NCBI RefSeq assembly: GCF_004766125.1 | Contig: NZ_SJSA01000001.1 | Coordinates: 2,207,963-2,271,962, forward strand | Source of the DNA: Duncaniella freteri | Lineage (GTDB): Bacteria > Bacteroidota > Bacteroidia > Bacteroidales > Muribaculaceae | Reading direction: 5' to 3' | DNA length: 64,000 nucleotides | Part shown: positions 38,045 through 46,417 of the stretch, piece after piece | How positions within the stretch are numbered: position 1 is the stretch's first letter | How the letters are laid out: every line of letters begins with the position of its first letter | Program-made: the position numbers and the translations under genes | The notes under the pieces: model-generated | Database searches by the model: none | What the model saw: the letters and a program-made list of their open reading frames with translations, nothing else | What the model was told of the DNA's origin: nothing

Positions 38045-39442
38045 CTATTTGTAAATCTTCTTGGTGTATTTATCTATGGCATCATAGGCAAATTGCAGAA
38101 AGAATCTGAATTTGTTCTCATGGTCCTTGGACTTGTTCTTATTACTAACTTTTGTCATCTCAAGCAAATAATAAGAATCATCTTTGGCATCAAGCTCAAT
38201 TGTCTTTATCCATCCGCTCATTTTCTTTGGGTTGTCAAAATTGATAGGAGCGAAAGCTCTTTTGTTTTGTGCAAGTTCCAAATACCAATTATAATAACCG
38301 TTGCAAAAACGTAATAATGATTGGAAAGCGGAATCTCCATAGAATGATGAGTTGAATCCTCTATTCTTACTCAACGGGAAGAAACTTTCTTCCGGAAGTT
38401 CCTCTACAAGTAATCTAAGGAGCATAAAATCAGCCACACTTTTGATTAGTTCCTTATAACCAGCCCCCATTGAGACTAAATCCAAGGATTCTTTATCATC
38501 GTCAATTGCTCTTGAAAGGAACTGTTGACGTGTTGGCTCACCTCTTTTCAGGAAATCGAAAAGAGCAGATGCTGCTACAAGTTCAATGAAATTTGCCTTG
38601 TCATCTTGCTTCTTCTCATCATTTTCGTACACTTGCTTAAGGCTCGTTTCTCCTACATAGTATAGATAGTCTGCTTTTACTGTCCCATGATAGTATGCCA
38701 ATGCCGCTTTGGTCTTGGTATAGAAGTTCGCAGAATCAATGTCACTGCCAGTAGTCGCTGGATCCTTAAGCCCATAATAAGGCAGGACAGTAACAGCCCC
38801 CATAAGAGCGTTTTTAACTGCGGGTTCATTTTCAGAAAGACGGATTTTCTTTTCAAGGAGGGGGTAACCAGATGCTCCAGTTCCTCCAAAGATTGAACTG
38901 ATAATGAACACACGGTCATCTTTTTCACAGTGTTGTTTGAACGACTTGAACCATTCAGCACCCTCAATCATCTCGCCGAGGACAACAGTACCAACATTAG
39001 GATTGCCTTTAAATCCGACAGATAAGGGGTTATTTAGATTTTTAGTTGAAAACAAGGTCTCAACTAAAAAATTATTGATGTCGGTTGTCCCAAGATTGGC
39101 AAGCTCAATATATGATCTGAATTTCTCTTTACTACCGGCAGTTTCCTGAGTGTCATTTGTCTGGTTATTCAAATCGTCTATTGTACGAATGTCCGAGCCA
39201 AAGAATCCAGACAAAGGATTTAATGTCTGATTGCCATTATTTATCGAACGACGATATATCTCTTGATATTCGGCAATTAAAGAATGAAGATTCTTCTTCT
39301 CTTCCAAATCAAGATGAGGATCAAGAATGATAGGAACCACAACGTATCCGTTTGTGTCCATGCCTCCGGCCATAAGCATAGTGATACTTTTCATCACCCT
39401 TATTCCTGTTCCGCCTATGCAAAAAACAAATACCTTTTTCAT
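38045..39442 (-). CDS. Tubulin/FtsZ-superfamily protein
   Basis: A 465-residue protein with an N-terminal Rossmann glycine loop (MKKVFVFCIGGTGIRVMKS) and, about 180 residues on, the tubulin-type signature in FIISSIFGGTGASGYPLLEK, matching the GGGTGTG T4 loop of FtsZ/tubulin. The strand VVVPIILDPHLDLEEKK fits the T3 region. It resembles the divergent FtsZ-like family that Makarova and Koonin linked to vWA and OmpA-type genes in a predicted membrane-remodelling system. It probably binds GTP; whether it polymerises cannot be seen. Confidence 0.75.
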   Translation of the reverse strand: MKKVFVFCIGGTGIRVMKSITMLMAGGMDTNGYVVVPIILDPHLDLEEKKNLHSLIAEYQEIYRRSINNGNQTLNPLSGFFGSDIRTIDDLNNQTNDTQETAGSKEKFRSYIELANLGTTDINNFLVETLFSTKNLNNPLSVGFKGNPNVGTVVLGEMIEGAEWFKSFKQHCEKDDRVFIISSIFGGTGASGYPLLEKKIRLSENEPAVKNALMGAVTVLPYYGLKDPATTGSDIDSANFYTKTKAALAYYHGTVKADYLYYVGETSLKQVYENDEKKQDDKANFIELVAASALFDFLKRGEPTRQQFLSRAIDDDKESLDLVSMGAGYKELIKSVADFMLLRLLVEELPEESFFPLSKNRGFNSSFYGDSAFQSLLRFCNGYYNWYLELAQNKRAFAPINFDNPKKMSGWIKTIELDAKDDSYYLLEMTKVSNKNKSKDHENKFRFFLQFAYDAIDKYTKKIYK

Positions 39443-39447
39443 GTCAT

Positions 39448-39891
39448 TTAGAATTTGAAGAGACGATATGCGTTAGTTGGCAATGCATTACACCATATCA
39501 CAGAAGTTATGAAATAAACTATACAGGCATATAGTGCATTTCCGATGGCAACCATAAATTCTAATGTGGAAGAACCGTTTAATTTGGGTTCACACACAAG
39601 GTACTCAATACCATATGTGAAAAGCAATGTTAAAAAGAAAGTAGCTATTAAGAAATAAATCCACTTTATAGGTTTATAATGTCGTCCCGGAGCATTGTTG
39701 TATGAAGTATAGTAATAGGCTGCAACACCAATACCTAACACGAGCATACAAATAATCACAATCCACATTGATCCATCAAGCTTATTCCAAAAGGACCTTG
39801 CTTGATTGAATAGTTGGTCATTATTTTGGAACTGTCTTGTGAAATCGTTTTGCGAGCCGACAATCCACTTATATAATGGTAGTAGTTTCAT
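39448..39891 (-). CDS. Small polytopic membrane protein
   Basis: A 147-residue protein with about three membrane helices (MWIVIICMLVLGIGVAAYYY; IYFLIATFFLTLLFTYGIEY; LEFMVAIGNALYACIVYFIT). It is unlike any family I know. It is encoded between the vWA lipoprotein and the tubulin-like protein with gaps of 3 and 5 bp and may connect the periplasmic and cytoplasmic parts of the system. Confidence 0.65.
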   Translation of the reverse strand: MKLLPLYKWIVGSQNDFTRQFQNNDQLFNQARSFWNKLDGSMWIVIICMLVLGIGVAAYYYTSYNNAPGRHYKPIKWIYFLIATFFLTLLFTYGIEYLVCEPKLNGSSTLEFMVAIGNALYACIVYFITSVIWCNALPTNAYRLFKF

Positions 39892-39894
39892 ACT

Positions 39895-41175
39895 TTAATC
39901 GTTTTTAGATACGAGTATATAGTTCGGTTTCATATCGTGTGTTACAACTCCTCCTTGAAAAATTCCTGTTAGAAAGTCTAATACAGAGTATGATTTATTC
40001 GGGTCATTCTCGTCATCAGCCTCATCAAAGAATTCATTAAATAATGCGTAATTTGTAATGGGTAACTCGAGATTCCATTCAATTACTTCCGAATCAGTTG
40101 GCATATTGAAAATCTTCAAATCAATAGTAGCAGTTGCTTCACGGTTAAGTTGTTTGTCAGAGCCGGTTACATCTTTGACATCAATATCAATTTTTCCAAT
40201 ATTTACGGTGGAGCCGTATAGAGACCTTACTTTAAGCGCATCCCGAAAAATATTTTCATCAGCCATTAGCCAACGATAATTTTCAAGGGGAACTTTTAGC
40301 TTTATTGTGCAAGTATCAACATCATCGGCTTCTTCATAACCGATAAATGTAGGTTCGTTCTCGAATTGGTAACATTTGTTGGAAATTCCGAATGAATAAT
40401 CCGGGTGTCCGTAATTAAAACCACTCTCAATATTATCAACCAAATGCCCCTTTTTCTTAAGCAACAACGATATATAGTTTCTTATCTCCGCAACATTTTC
40501 TTGTTCTCCGAGGATAACGAAATAATAAGGAGATCTCTTGCAAACCTCGTTGCCGCCTTTATCTAAATAATCAGAAGTGGCACCAATAATACTTATTGCC
40601 TTGCCAAATCTGCCAATGATACCATTTATGTCCGTTGTGTATTGAGACATTAAGACAGAAGGGGCAGCTGCTCCAACCGGACTATATTTCATATCTGATA
40701 TAAGTACAGCGACCTCGCCCGCATCAGTGTTCAGATTCTCAATAATGGTTTGAAGCATTAGGGGAACTTTTGTAGAGGCCGATGATATAAAAGCACCTGT
40801 GTTCATATTGGTTCTGAAGTCTCCTAATAGAAGTGTTGCACCTTGAGAGCCATCATTTGTTAGAATCGAAACATTAGGAGCAAGAGATGAAAAAGAATTC
40901 AACACATTCCAAACATCGGATTTGAACTGCGTTGGCTTATTTGCTCTGAAAAATCCATTCATGCTCCCAGAAACCTCAACATAGAATTTAACGGACGAGG
41001 GCATCGCCCGGTTGAAATTTGTGTCAAGACTATCTGTAATTAGGAATCCATCTTCAGTGAAATGCTCATTCATATTAGTGTTCACATTGGAGCCGCAACT
41101 TTGCATAAACACTCCAACGCAAAACATCAAACATGAGATTGCGCTATAAGATATTATCTTGTTTTTTAATTTCAT
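39895..41175 (-). CDS. vWA-like lipoprotein, first gene of cargo operon
   Basis: A 426-residue lipoprotein with signal MKLKNKIISYSAISCLMF and lipobox FMQSCGS (Cys about 27). Residues 60-215 resemble a von Willebrand A domain: the first strand and metal site read KFYVEVSGSMNGF (ExSGS in place of DxSxS), followed by helix QFKSDVWNVLNSF and strand EVAVLISDMKYSP with a conserved Asp. The C-terminal half is beta-rich. It likely sits in the periplasm or on the outer surface and could sense or grip an envelope partner. It is preceded by a hairpin that touches the start codon. Confidence 0.7.
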   Translation of the reverse strand: MKLKNKIISYSAISCLMFCVGVFMQSCGSNVNTNMNEHFTEDGFLITDSLDTNFNRAMPSSVKFYVEVSGSMNGFFRANKPTQFKSDVWNVLNSFSSLAPNVSILTNDGSQGATLLLGDFRTNMNTGAFISSASTKVPLMLQTIIENLNTDAGEVAVLISDMKYSPVGAAAPSVLMSQYTTDINGIIGRFGKAISIIGATSDYLDKGGNEVCKRSPYYFVILGEQENVAEIRNYISLLLKKKGHLVDNIESGFNYGHPDYSFGISNKCYQFENEPTFIGYEEADDVDTCTIKLKVPLENYRWLMADENIFRDALKVRSLYGSTVNIGKIDIDVKDVTGSDKQLNREATATIDLKIFNMPTDSEVIEWNLELPITNYALFNEFFDEADDENDPNKSYSVLDFLTGIFQGGVVTHDMKPNYILVSKND

Positions 41176-41199
41176 CTTCGGTGTATCGTCCGCCCGAAG
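41176..41199 (-). promoter_or_regulatory. Leader hairpin abutting the cargo start codon
   Basis: In the mRNA, CUUCGG (from 41199) pairs with CCGAAG (ending at 41176), and the AUG follows immediately at 41175. Any ribosome-binding sequence would lie in the loop or stem, so the hairpin could gate translation of the first cargo gene. Confidence 0.45.
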
Positions 41200-42048
41200 A
41201 ATCCCTATTCGGTTGATTGGTTTACAATGTCATGGCATATAGAAACAGAAACGTGGGATCCACTTTCCTTGCTCGTCCCACTCCGAGCGGCCTTTCCACG
41301 TGCCTATCCAGTCGAGACGAGCAACGCAGAAGCCCACGTATAGGTATATAGTAATACCATGTATCAAAATGACACATGGCGGACTATTACCATCCGTGAG
41401 CGACTTAGTTGCCTTTGTCTTTGACTGGAATTGAGATTGTGGAAAGTTTCTCAGAGTCAAGAACAAAGCGCACAAAGACGCTCTATTAAAATATGTCAAC
41501 AACCCCGCCCGCATTACCCTTCAGTAGCTCAGACTTGCACCTGAGCCAACCTTATCGGGCTTCCGCGTACAGGTATTGCGATGCAAAGTTACAAAAAATC
41601 TTTGAGAATACTGCCATACAGGACTGTATTTCTGAGGACTTGCCACAGAATATGAAAGTAAATTTGTAATCTTCCATTTGCTGTCCGGTGAATATTTTAA
41701 GCCCAAAGTGGGATTATAATATAGGTCTATGTATATACATCCATACTTAACTATACTCACGTTCCAACGCACATACATAGAATGGCGGGGCAAAAGAAAA
41801 ATCTGCATCCGAACCTCACAATTCTGTTTCTTTTCCCCAGTCCATGTAATAATATGACACATCAATCGACCTATTCAGGCCATCAAAAGACGAAATCAAC
41901 CGCAAATAATAATCCCTAACAACTGCTAAAAATTCCCAAATCCCTTTCGTTCGTTATCCCCATTTTATCTAAATCGTACATATTTCGTACAAAGCAATAG
42001 GACTATGCTCTTAAATATCAGAAAGATAATCACTATATATAACGACAA
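41200..42048 (-). promoter_or_regulatory. Cargo leader and element right end; no firm gene
   Basis: About 850 bp between the cargo operon and the right attachment site. A TAACTTTG -7 box is on the minus strand at 41584-41591, giving a possible leader of roughly 400 nt. Two minus-strand frames (41230-41514, 94 residues; 41521-41865, 114 residues) have no recognisable domains. The first ends in a plausible-looking WIGTWKGRSEWDEQGKW and could be a remnant. The sequence near the right end is A+T-rich and probably holds integrase arm sites. Confidence 0.4.
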
Positions 42049-42055
42049 GTTATGT
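42049..42055. repeat. Right attachment-site core GTTATGT
   Basis: Second copy of the seven-base core, inside the 5' part of muF. Confidence 0.85.
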
Positions 42056-42630
42056 AGAATGGCGTGATCCTCACGCACACGGTCGTCCATGGCCGTGCGG
42101 TATTGCAGGTCGTATTTGTCGCCGTCGGCTTCAATCTTTTGCCAGCGTTCAGCCATAAGAGAAGCCCCGACCGCGTGGTTATATTCCGCATAAAGGTAAT
42201 TGTGGTTATATTGGTTGTTGACTTTTTCCACGTCGCGGCGGAACTGCTCAAAGGGCTTTATTTCGCCGGTGTCGGTAGTGAGCGACAAGCCCACCTCGCG
42301 GAGCGTGTGGTAAGCCTTGAAGCCGGAGAAAATAAAAGCATTGTTTTCGAGGGCATGGCGCACCGTTTCCGGCACCTCATAGGAGACGCCGGAGGAAATG
42401 GCGCGGTTAATCTGCTTGAGAGTCTCTGCGATGAGGCGGCGCGCTTCGGGGGTGGAAAGTTGCGACGCGTCGAAGCCACCGGCATTATAGACCATGCCGG
42501 CAGCGTCAAAAAATGCCGTGTCGTCAAAATCGGGCTTGTCTGGCGCGTCTGCGAGTCGCAGGAGGTCGTCGCTATACAAATCGCCCAAAGCGGCGTTAAA
42601 CGCGAGATATGAGCGCCGCAGCCCGGCCAC
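42049..42630 (-). pseudogene. MuF head protein, 5' part
   Basis: The first 194 codons of muF, from a GTG start at 42630 just after the portal gene. MuF features include FIFSGFKAYHTLREVG, NNQYNHNYLYAEYNHAVGAS and YRTAMDDRVREDHAILHN, the last being the start of the conserved MuF signature completed at 24791. In the integrated state translation continues 27 codons into the element, adding a hydrophobic tail (LYIVIIFLIFKSIVLLL), and stops at 41965. The rebuilt protein would have 533 residues. Confidence 0.87.
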
Positions 42631-42653
42631 TCCCAGAAGCGACCGGGTGCGGC

Positions 42654-43898
42654 TCAGTCGAAAAAACGGTCGGGCTGTGTTTTGGCTTCGCGCGGAGACT
42701 CCACCGGGATGCCGAGTGTTTCGGTGATGTGTTCGCCCGGCACGTTGAAATATTCAAGTACGAGGCGCAGGTTTTCGCGGTTTTCAGCCGGAGAGAACGC
42801 GGCGGCATTGTTCCACTGGAAGCGCAGGCCCTTGACCGGGAAGCCGTGCAGGACCATGAGCGGGAGGAGCCGGCCGTTGATGATGTGGGCGCACATTGTG
42901 GCGTCGCTTTCGGTGGTGCGCTCAAAAATTTCAAGGTGCACTTCTGACTGCGAGAGCGAGGAGCCGGAGTCAATAGTCATTGTTTGATTTAACACCACCT
43001 TAGACAGTTCGGAGTTACAGCGGTCCACGCGGCGGTCATAGACGTTGTAAGCGTCGCCGCGGCTGCTTTCCTTAATTTCAATTTCGGTGCCGTCGCTCGC
43101 CACGATGTACTGAGCCGCGCCCATGTCGCGCAGAGACGCCTCCACCTTTGCGCGCTCCGCTTCGTCGAGAGAGTTAACGCGGGCTATGCGCATAGGCATA
43201 CCGAAGATCTCGCCGAATACGTCCCAGTAGGCCAGCATATTTTTTTTGCTGATACATGAGGGGGCGCACTTCAGTAGCAGGCCGAGGTCTCGCGGCTTGC
43301 CCACTTCCACGCACCAGTTAGCCACGTCGCCCTCACGGTAGGAAATGCCGCCGCGCCAGTCGTCGCCGGGGGAGCGCACGACAACCCCATATTCAGGGAT
43401 GACATGCTTACGCGGCACAAGCTCCACATTATTGAAACGGAGCGGGCCGCCGTCGCGTATGATGTCGCCCAACTGTATGAGGGTCGGCCCCCAGTAGATA
43501 GAATCCAGACACAGGCTGAGGAAATCGGCGAACCACTCACTTTGCAGCAGTTCGGTGGCGGCGGTGTTTTCCTTGCCGTTCTGGTCCACGAGGCGGAAAT
43601 CTTTCTGCAACACTTTGCCCTTGCGCTGGGCGATACAGCCGGAGAGGTGGGCGTCGAGGACGCAATCGGCGTAAATATCATAAAGGCGGCAACGGTTTGG
43701 GTTTTCGTAGTCGATAGCCATTTGGTTAGCGGCTCGCCAGTCGGCAATGTCCTTTTTTGTCAGGGAGTCGGACTGCTGCTGGAGCATTGCCGAAATCTGC
43801 ACCCCCTTTTTGGAGGCGACGGCGCGCGCCAGCGTCTGAAGCTGGGAGCGTGTGGGGCGGCTGAAATAGTCGCGGATGTTATCTAAAAAATTAGCCAT
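42654..43898 (-). CDS. Portal protein (DUF935, Mu gp29-like)
   Basis: A 414-residue protein of the Mu portal family, with DAHLSGCIAQRKGKVLQKDF and VELVPRKHVIPEYG, and near the C-terminus SSLSQSEVHLEIFERTTESD. Twelve copies form the portal ring through which DNA enters the head and to which the tail attaches. It is directly upstream of muF, as in Mu. Length is slightly short compared with Mu gp29. Confidence 0.87.
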   Translation of the reverse strand: MANFLDNIRDYFSRPTRSQLQTLARAVASKKGVQISAMLQQQSDSLTKKDIADWRAANQMAIDYENPNRCRLYDIYADCVLDAHLSGCIAQRKGKVLQKDFRLVDQNGKENTAATELLQSEWFADFLSLCLDSIYWGPTLIQLGDIIRDGGPLRFNNVELVPRKHVIPEYGVVVRSPGDDWRGGISYREGDVANWCVEVGKPRDLGLLLKCAPSCISKKNMLAYWDVFGEIFGMPMRIARVNSLDEAERAKVEASLRDMGAAQYIVASDGTEIEIKESSRGDAYNVYDRRVDRCNSELSKVVLNQTMTIDSGSSLSQSEVHLEIFERTTESDATMCAHIINGRLLPLMVLHGFPVKGLRFQWNNAAAFSPAENRENLRLVLEYFNVPGEHITETLGIPVESPREAKTQPDRFFD

Positions 43899-43910
43899 TG
43901 CGGTGAAATG

Positions 43911-45032
43911 TCAAGTTAAACGAATATTGCCGGCAGAGTCGAGGCGGAGCGCGCCCGGGGCGGCCAGACGCAGGGAGGGAGCGACAACGCGCAGCTCAAC
44001 AGTCTGGTAAAAGCGAGTGCCGAGCGTGGGGATAACATGCACCTGGGCGACACCCGGGCGGAATGGCAGCACACGCCCGTCGGGCTCCACTCCGGCAGCT
44101 CCGCCGAAAGCCTGAAAAATTACATTTTGAAGCGCACCGGCGGGAAGCACCCGGGCGCGGATATATTGGGGCACGTCGTTGCCAAGAGTGACAACGCCCG
44201 GGCTGATGACGCGCAGCCCGTCGGGAATTGGCGCGGCTACCTGTTCGGCACGGTCGGGCACGGCTTCGAGGCGTTGGCGGCTCTGTTCTGTAAGCTCACG
44301 CTCGGCATTGGTTGCCGTGGCAGCGTTGCGGGCGTTCTCTGTGGCTGTTTCTGCGGCCCCTGTGGCGGCTTTTGAGGCTTGGGTGGCAGCATTGCAAGTC
44401 TTGACCGCTTCGGACGATGTGTCGGCAAGTTTTTGCGCCTGTTCGCGCACCTCATTTGCGGCGGTGTCTGCTTTTTTGGCTGCTGTGTTGGCGAGGTCGG
44501 CGGCTTCGGTCGCCGGCTTTTTCAGGATCTCAATCTGTGTGGGGGTAAAGTCGGCCCATGTGAACGGGTCGCCCTTGTCGCCTTTGAGGGCGGCCAACTG
44601 CTCCGGCGTGAAATCCTCATAAGTGAACGGCAGGCCGCGGGTGTATGCCGCCAACAGGTCGCACTCCACGACGCCCGGGGAGTCGGTGGCGAACTGCCAG
44701 AGCTCTACGCCGGGGTCGGCGGGGTAATATACATTTTGCAGGCCGTCGGGCATAAGGTCGTTAATTAGCTGCAAATGCAGTTCACGGCGCAGCGTGCCCT
44801 CACATAAGCCGTGATCCTTGAAAATGACAAGCAGGGCGTCACCGTCGGGCAGGCAATTTTTATAAGCGTCACCGGAGCGCGAGGCCGTGAAAGTATGGCC
44901 GTGCTTAACTGTATATGTCAGCACAAAGTCCACCCCGTCGGGGAGTGGCACGATTTTGCCGGCAGCGTCGCGGAAGCGCTCACGGAGGACAAAGTCGCTT
45001 TTGTAGTTTATATGTCGTGTTTCGGTTGCCAT
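43911..45032 (-). CDS. Fibre-like phage structural protein with coiled-coil stalk
   Basis: A 373-residue protein in three parts: an N-terminal beta domain with DFVLTYTVKHGHTF (about 1-130); a linker with repeated FTPEQLAALKGDKGDPF and FTPTQIEILKK and an alanine-rich coiled coil (AADLANTAAKKADTAANEVR); and a C-terminal beta domain ending APGALRLDSAGNIRLT. It looks like a virion fibre or decoration. The last domain is shared with the next protein upstream. Its ATG overlaps that gene's stop. Confidence 0.65.
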   Translation of the reverse strand: MATETRHINYKSDFVLRERFRDAAGKIVPLPDGVDFVLTYTVKHGHTFTASRSGDAYKNCLPDGDALLVIFKDHGLCEGTLRRELHLQLINDLMPDGLQNVYYPADPGVELWQFATDSPGVVECDLLAAYTRGLPFTYEDFTPEQLAALKGDKGDPFTWADFTPTQIEILKKPATEAADLANTAAKKADTAANEVREQAQKLADTSSEAVKTCNAATQASKAATGAAETATENARNAATATNAERELTEQSRQRLEAVPDRAEQVAAPIPDGLRVISPGVVTLGNDVPQYIRARVLPAGALQNVIFQAFGGAAGVEPDGRVLPFRPGVAQVHVIPTLGTRFYQTVELRVVAPSLRLAAPGALRLDSAGNIRLT

Positions 45033-45688
45033 TATGTGAGTCTTAAATTACCTTTGCCGTCGAGACGTAGCGCGCCGGAGGCCGTGAGACGGCAACGCGG
45101 TGGCACAACATCGATGCAAAGTGTTTTGTAAACCGATGTGTCGGAGGTAGCCACGGCATTGACATAAGAGCGGCCGAGACGCAGCGGGGTGATGAAGCCG
45201 TCGGGCGAAACGTCGAGGGCTTGGTGGTCGCCCATGCAGAGGACAGAGCCGAGGCCGAAGCTGGGGAACAGGCGGGCGCGTATCTGCTGGCGCACGGGAT
45301 TGGCGAGCGTTACAGTACGGGGCGCGCTGATGATGTCAACACGGAGCGGAGCCGCGAGGCTCTGGCCGGATAGCTGGGAGATGAGCGAGTCGATACGGGC
45401 GCGGGCGGCTTCGGACTTTTGGAGCTCCGCGCGTGTGTCGGCTGCGGCAGTGTCAGCCCCGGCGAGCCGTTTGTCGATGTCGGCCAAAATCTCCGGGAGG
45501 TTGACCGATAAAAAGAGGCTGACGGCAGCGTTGATGTCGTCGCAGGCTTCAATGAGGCCGCAGAACAGCTCGCCAACCTGACGGGCCGACACGGTTTTAG
45601 CGGCCACCGCGTCGCGTATGGCCTGAGCTTGAAGCAGCAGCGCGGCCGTGTCAAGCTGCTTGAGGTCGTTTTGGGTGAGTGGTTCCAT
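45032..45688 (-). CDS. Fibre-like phage protein sharing C-terminal domain with neighbour
   Basis: A 218-residue protein: helical N-terminal half (LLLQAQAIRDAVAAKTVSAR and a DTRAELQKSEAARARIDSL coiled coil), then a beta domain ending ASGALRLDGKGNLRLT, almost the same ending as the downstream protein. This suggests tandem duplication of a fibre C-terminal module. Function unknown; a virion appendage is likely. Confidence 0.6.
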   Translation of the reverse strand: MEPLTQNDLKQLDTAALLLQAQAIRDAVAAKTVSARQVGELFCGLIEACDDINAAVSLFLSVNLPEILADIDKRLAGADTAAADTRAELQKSEAARARIDSLISQLSGQSLAAPLRVDIISAPRTVTLANPVRQQIRARLFPSFGLGSVLCMGDHQALDVSPDGFITPLRLGRSYVNAVATSDTSVYKTLCIDVVPPRCRLTASGALRLDGKGNLRLT

Positions 45689-45706
45689 TTTGAGGGATTA
45701 AAAGAG

Positions 45707-46135
45707 TTAAGAGAACACCTCGTCGAAAGGGTCCTGAAAAATTCGTGTAAGTTCGTTTTTGCTCTGAATGTTGAGCGGTCGGCCGGCGTTAAGGTCGGCG
45801 ATCACTTCGTCGATTTTGTCAACCACAATGCCGACGTTATCGGGGTCGAACTTCTGGGCGACAGGCGGGCGGCGTGTTCCGGTCTGGTAGAGCAACTCCA
45901 GATAATCGGCGCGGGGTATGTCGGTGGCAGGGCTGATGTGTTGCACGGCATAGGCCGAGCGGACAGCCGGGGCCACAACGTCCTCGAGCTCAAAGATGAG
46001 CGGGAGGCCGTCGGCGAGTGTGGCCGTTATACTGATGTCGTTGCGCTGAGCGAGGGCGAACACACCGGCGACCGAGCCAAGCGCGATAACTGCGGCGTCG
46101 AGGAGTGTTTGACGGTCTGAAACAATAAACTGCAT
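45707..46135 (-). CDS. LysM-like tail protein, copy 1
   Basis: A 142-residue protein. The first 75 residues follow DRQTLLDAAVIALGSVAGVF, ALAQRNDISITATLADGL and SPATDIPRADY, which match the rightward-operon protein at 60834-61133 in residue pattern. The start resembles a LysM-like module as in tail protein X, which bridges baseplate hub and tube. The C-terminal half is extra (DEVIADLNAGRPLN). Confidence 0.55.
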   Translation of the reverse strand: MQFIVSDRQTLLDAAVIALGSVAGVFALAQRNDISITATLADGLPLIFELEDVVAPAVRSAYAVQHISPATDIPRADYLELLYQTGTRRPPVAQKFDPDNVGIVVDKIDEVIADLNAGRPLNIQSKNELTRIFQDPFDEVFS

Positions 46136-46138
46136 AGG

Positions 46139-46417
46139 CTAAGAGATTATAACCACCCCGTCGGGGGATAGTGTGAGGTTAGAGACAGGGAGGCCGCAGG
46201 CTTGCAGCATTTTTTTAGTGTTGCCCGGCCAGAACGGGTCGGGAGTGCCGGCGAGCATTAGGGGCGCTTCTGCACCGAGGAGGGGGTGTTCCTTGATGTC
46301 GCCGCGGAGGGAGCGGATGACAAATTCAGCAATGAAAGAGTCAGCCGGGGCGATGAGCGCGCCGGAGGGTGCGACAAGGAGGTCGCCGGTTGTTGTGTCT
46401 ATTTGCAGTCCGTTCAT
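46139..46417 (-). CDS. Small baseplate-type protein, copy 1 (tentative gp25/gpW-like)
   Basis: A 92-residue protein with TTTGDLLVAPSGAL, RSLRGDIKEHPLLGAE and LSPDGVVIIS. It is clearly paralogous to the 93-residue protein at 60556-60837, which shares RGDIKEHPLLG and the overall plan. Size and position beside hub and spike genes suggest a baseplate wedge or related tail role. Overlaps the spike gene by 4 bp. Confidence 0.55.
   Translation of the reverse strand: MNGLQIDTTTGDLLVAPSGALIAPADSFIAEFVIRSLRGDIKEHPLLGAEAPLMLAGTPDPFWPGNTKKMLQACGLPVSNLTLSPDGVVIIS

Larger units (their letters stand above)
24792..42055. mobile_element. Integrative mobilizable element nested in prophage muF
   Basis: The element is bounded by GTTATGT at 24792-24798 and 42049-42055. 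Joining the flanks with one copy restores the muF frame across DHAILHN and TTLPPSDPFW without any change. Genes: tyrosine integrase, helix-turn-helix protein, RepA-like ATPase, primase-like protein, MobC, relaxase and an accessory mobilization protein rightward, then a seven-gene leftward cargo operon. No conjugative transfer apparatus is present, so it needs a helper. It is similar in plan to the NBU/Tn4555 class of Bacteroides elements. The cargo is visibly richer in A+T than the phage. Confidence 0.92.

Noticed and set aside
31772..41175. Calling the cargo operon a Zorya system
   Set aside because: Only the ZorA/ZorB-like motor pair is present. No ZorC, ZorD helicase, ZorE nuclease or ZorF/G is seen; the partners are actin-like, tubulin-like and vWA proteins instead.
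41521..41865. 114-residue minus-strand frame near the element right end
   Set aside because: It contains the likely -7 box of the cargo leader, has no domain pattern and has poor coding character.
24792..42055. Full integrative conjugative element
   Set aside because: There are no Tra/type IV secretion genes or coupling protein, only relaxase, MobC and an accessory protein, so it is mobilizable at most.
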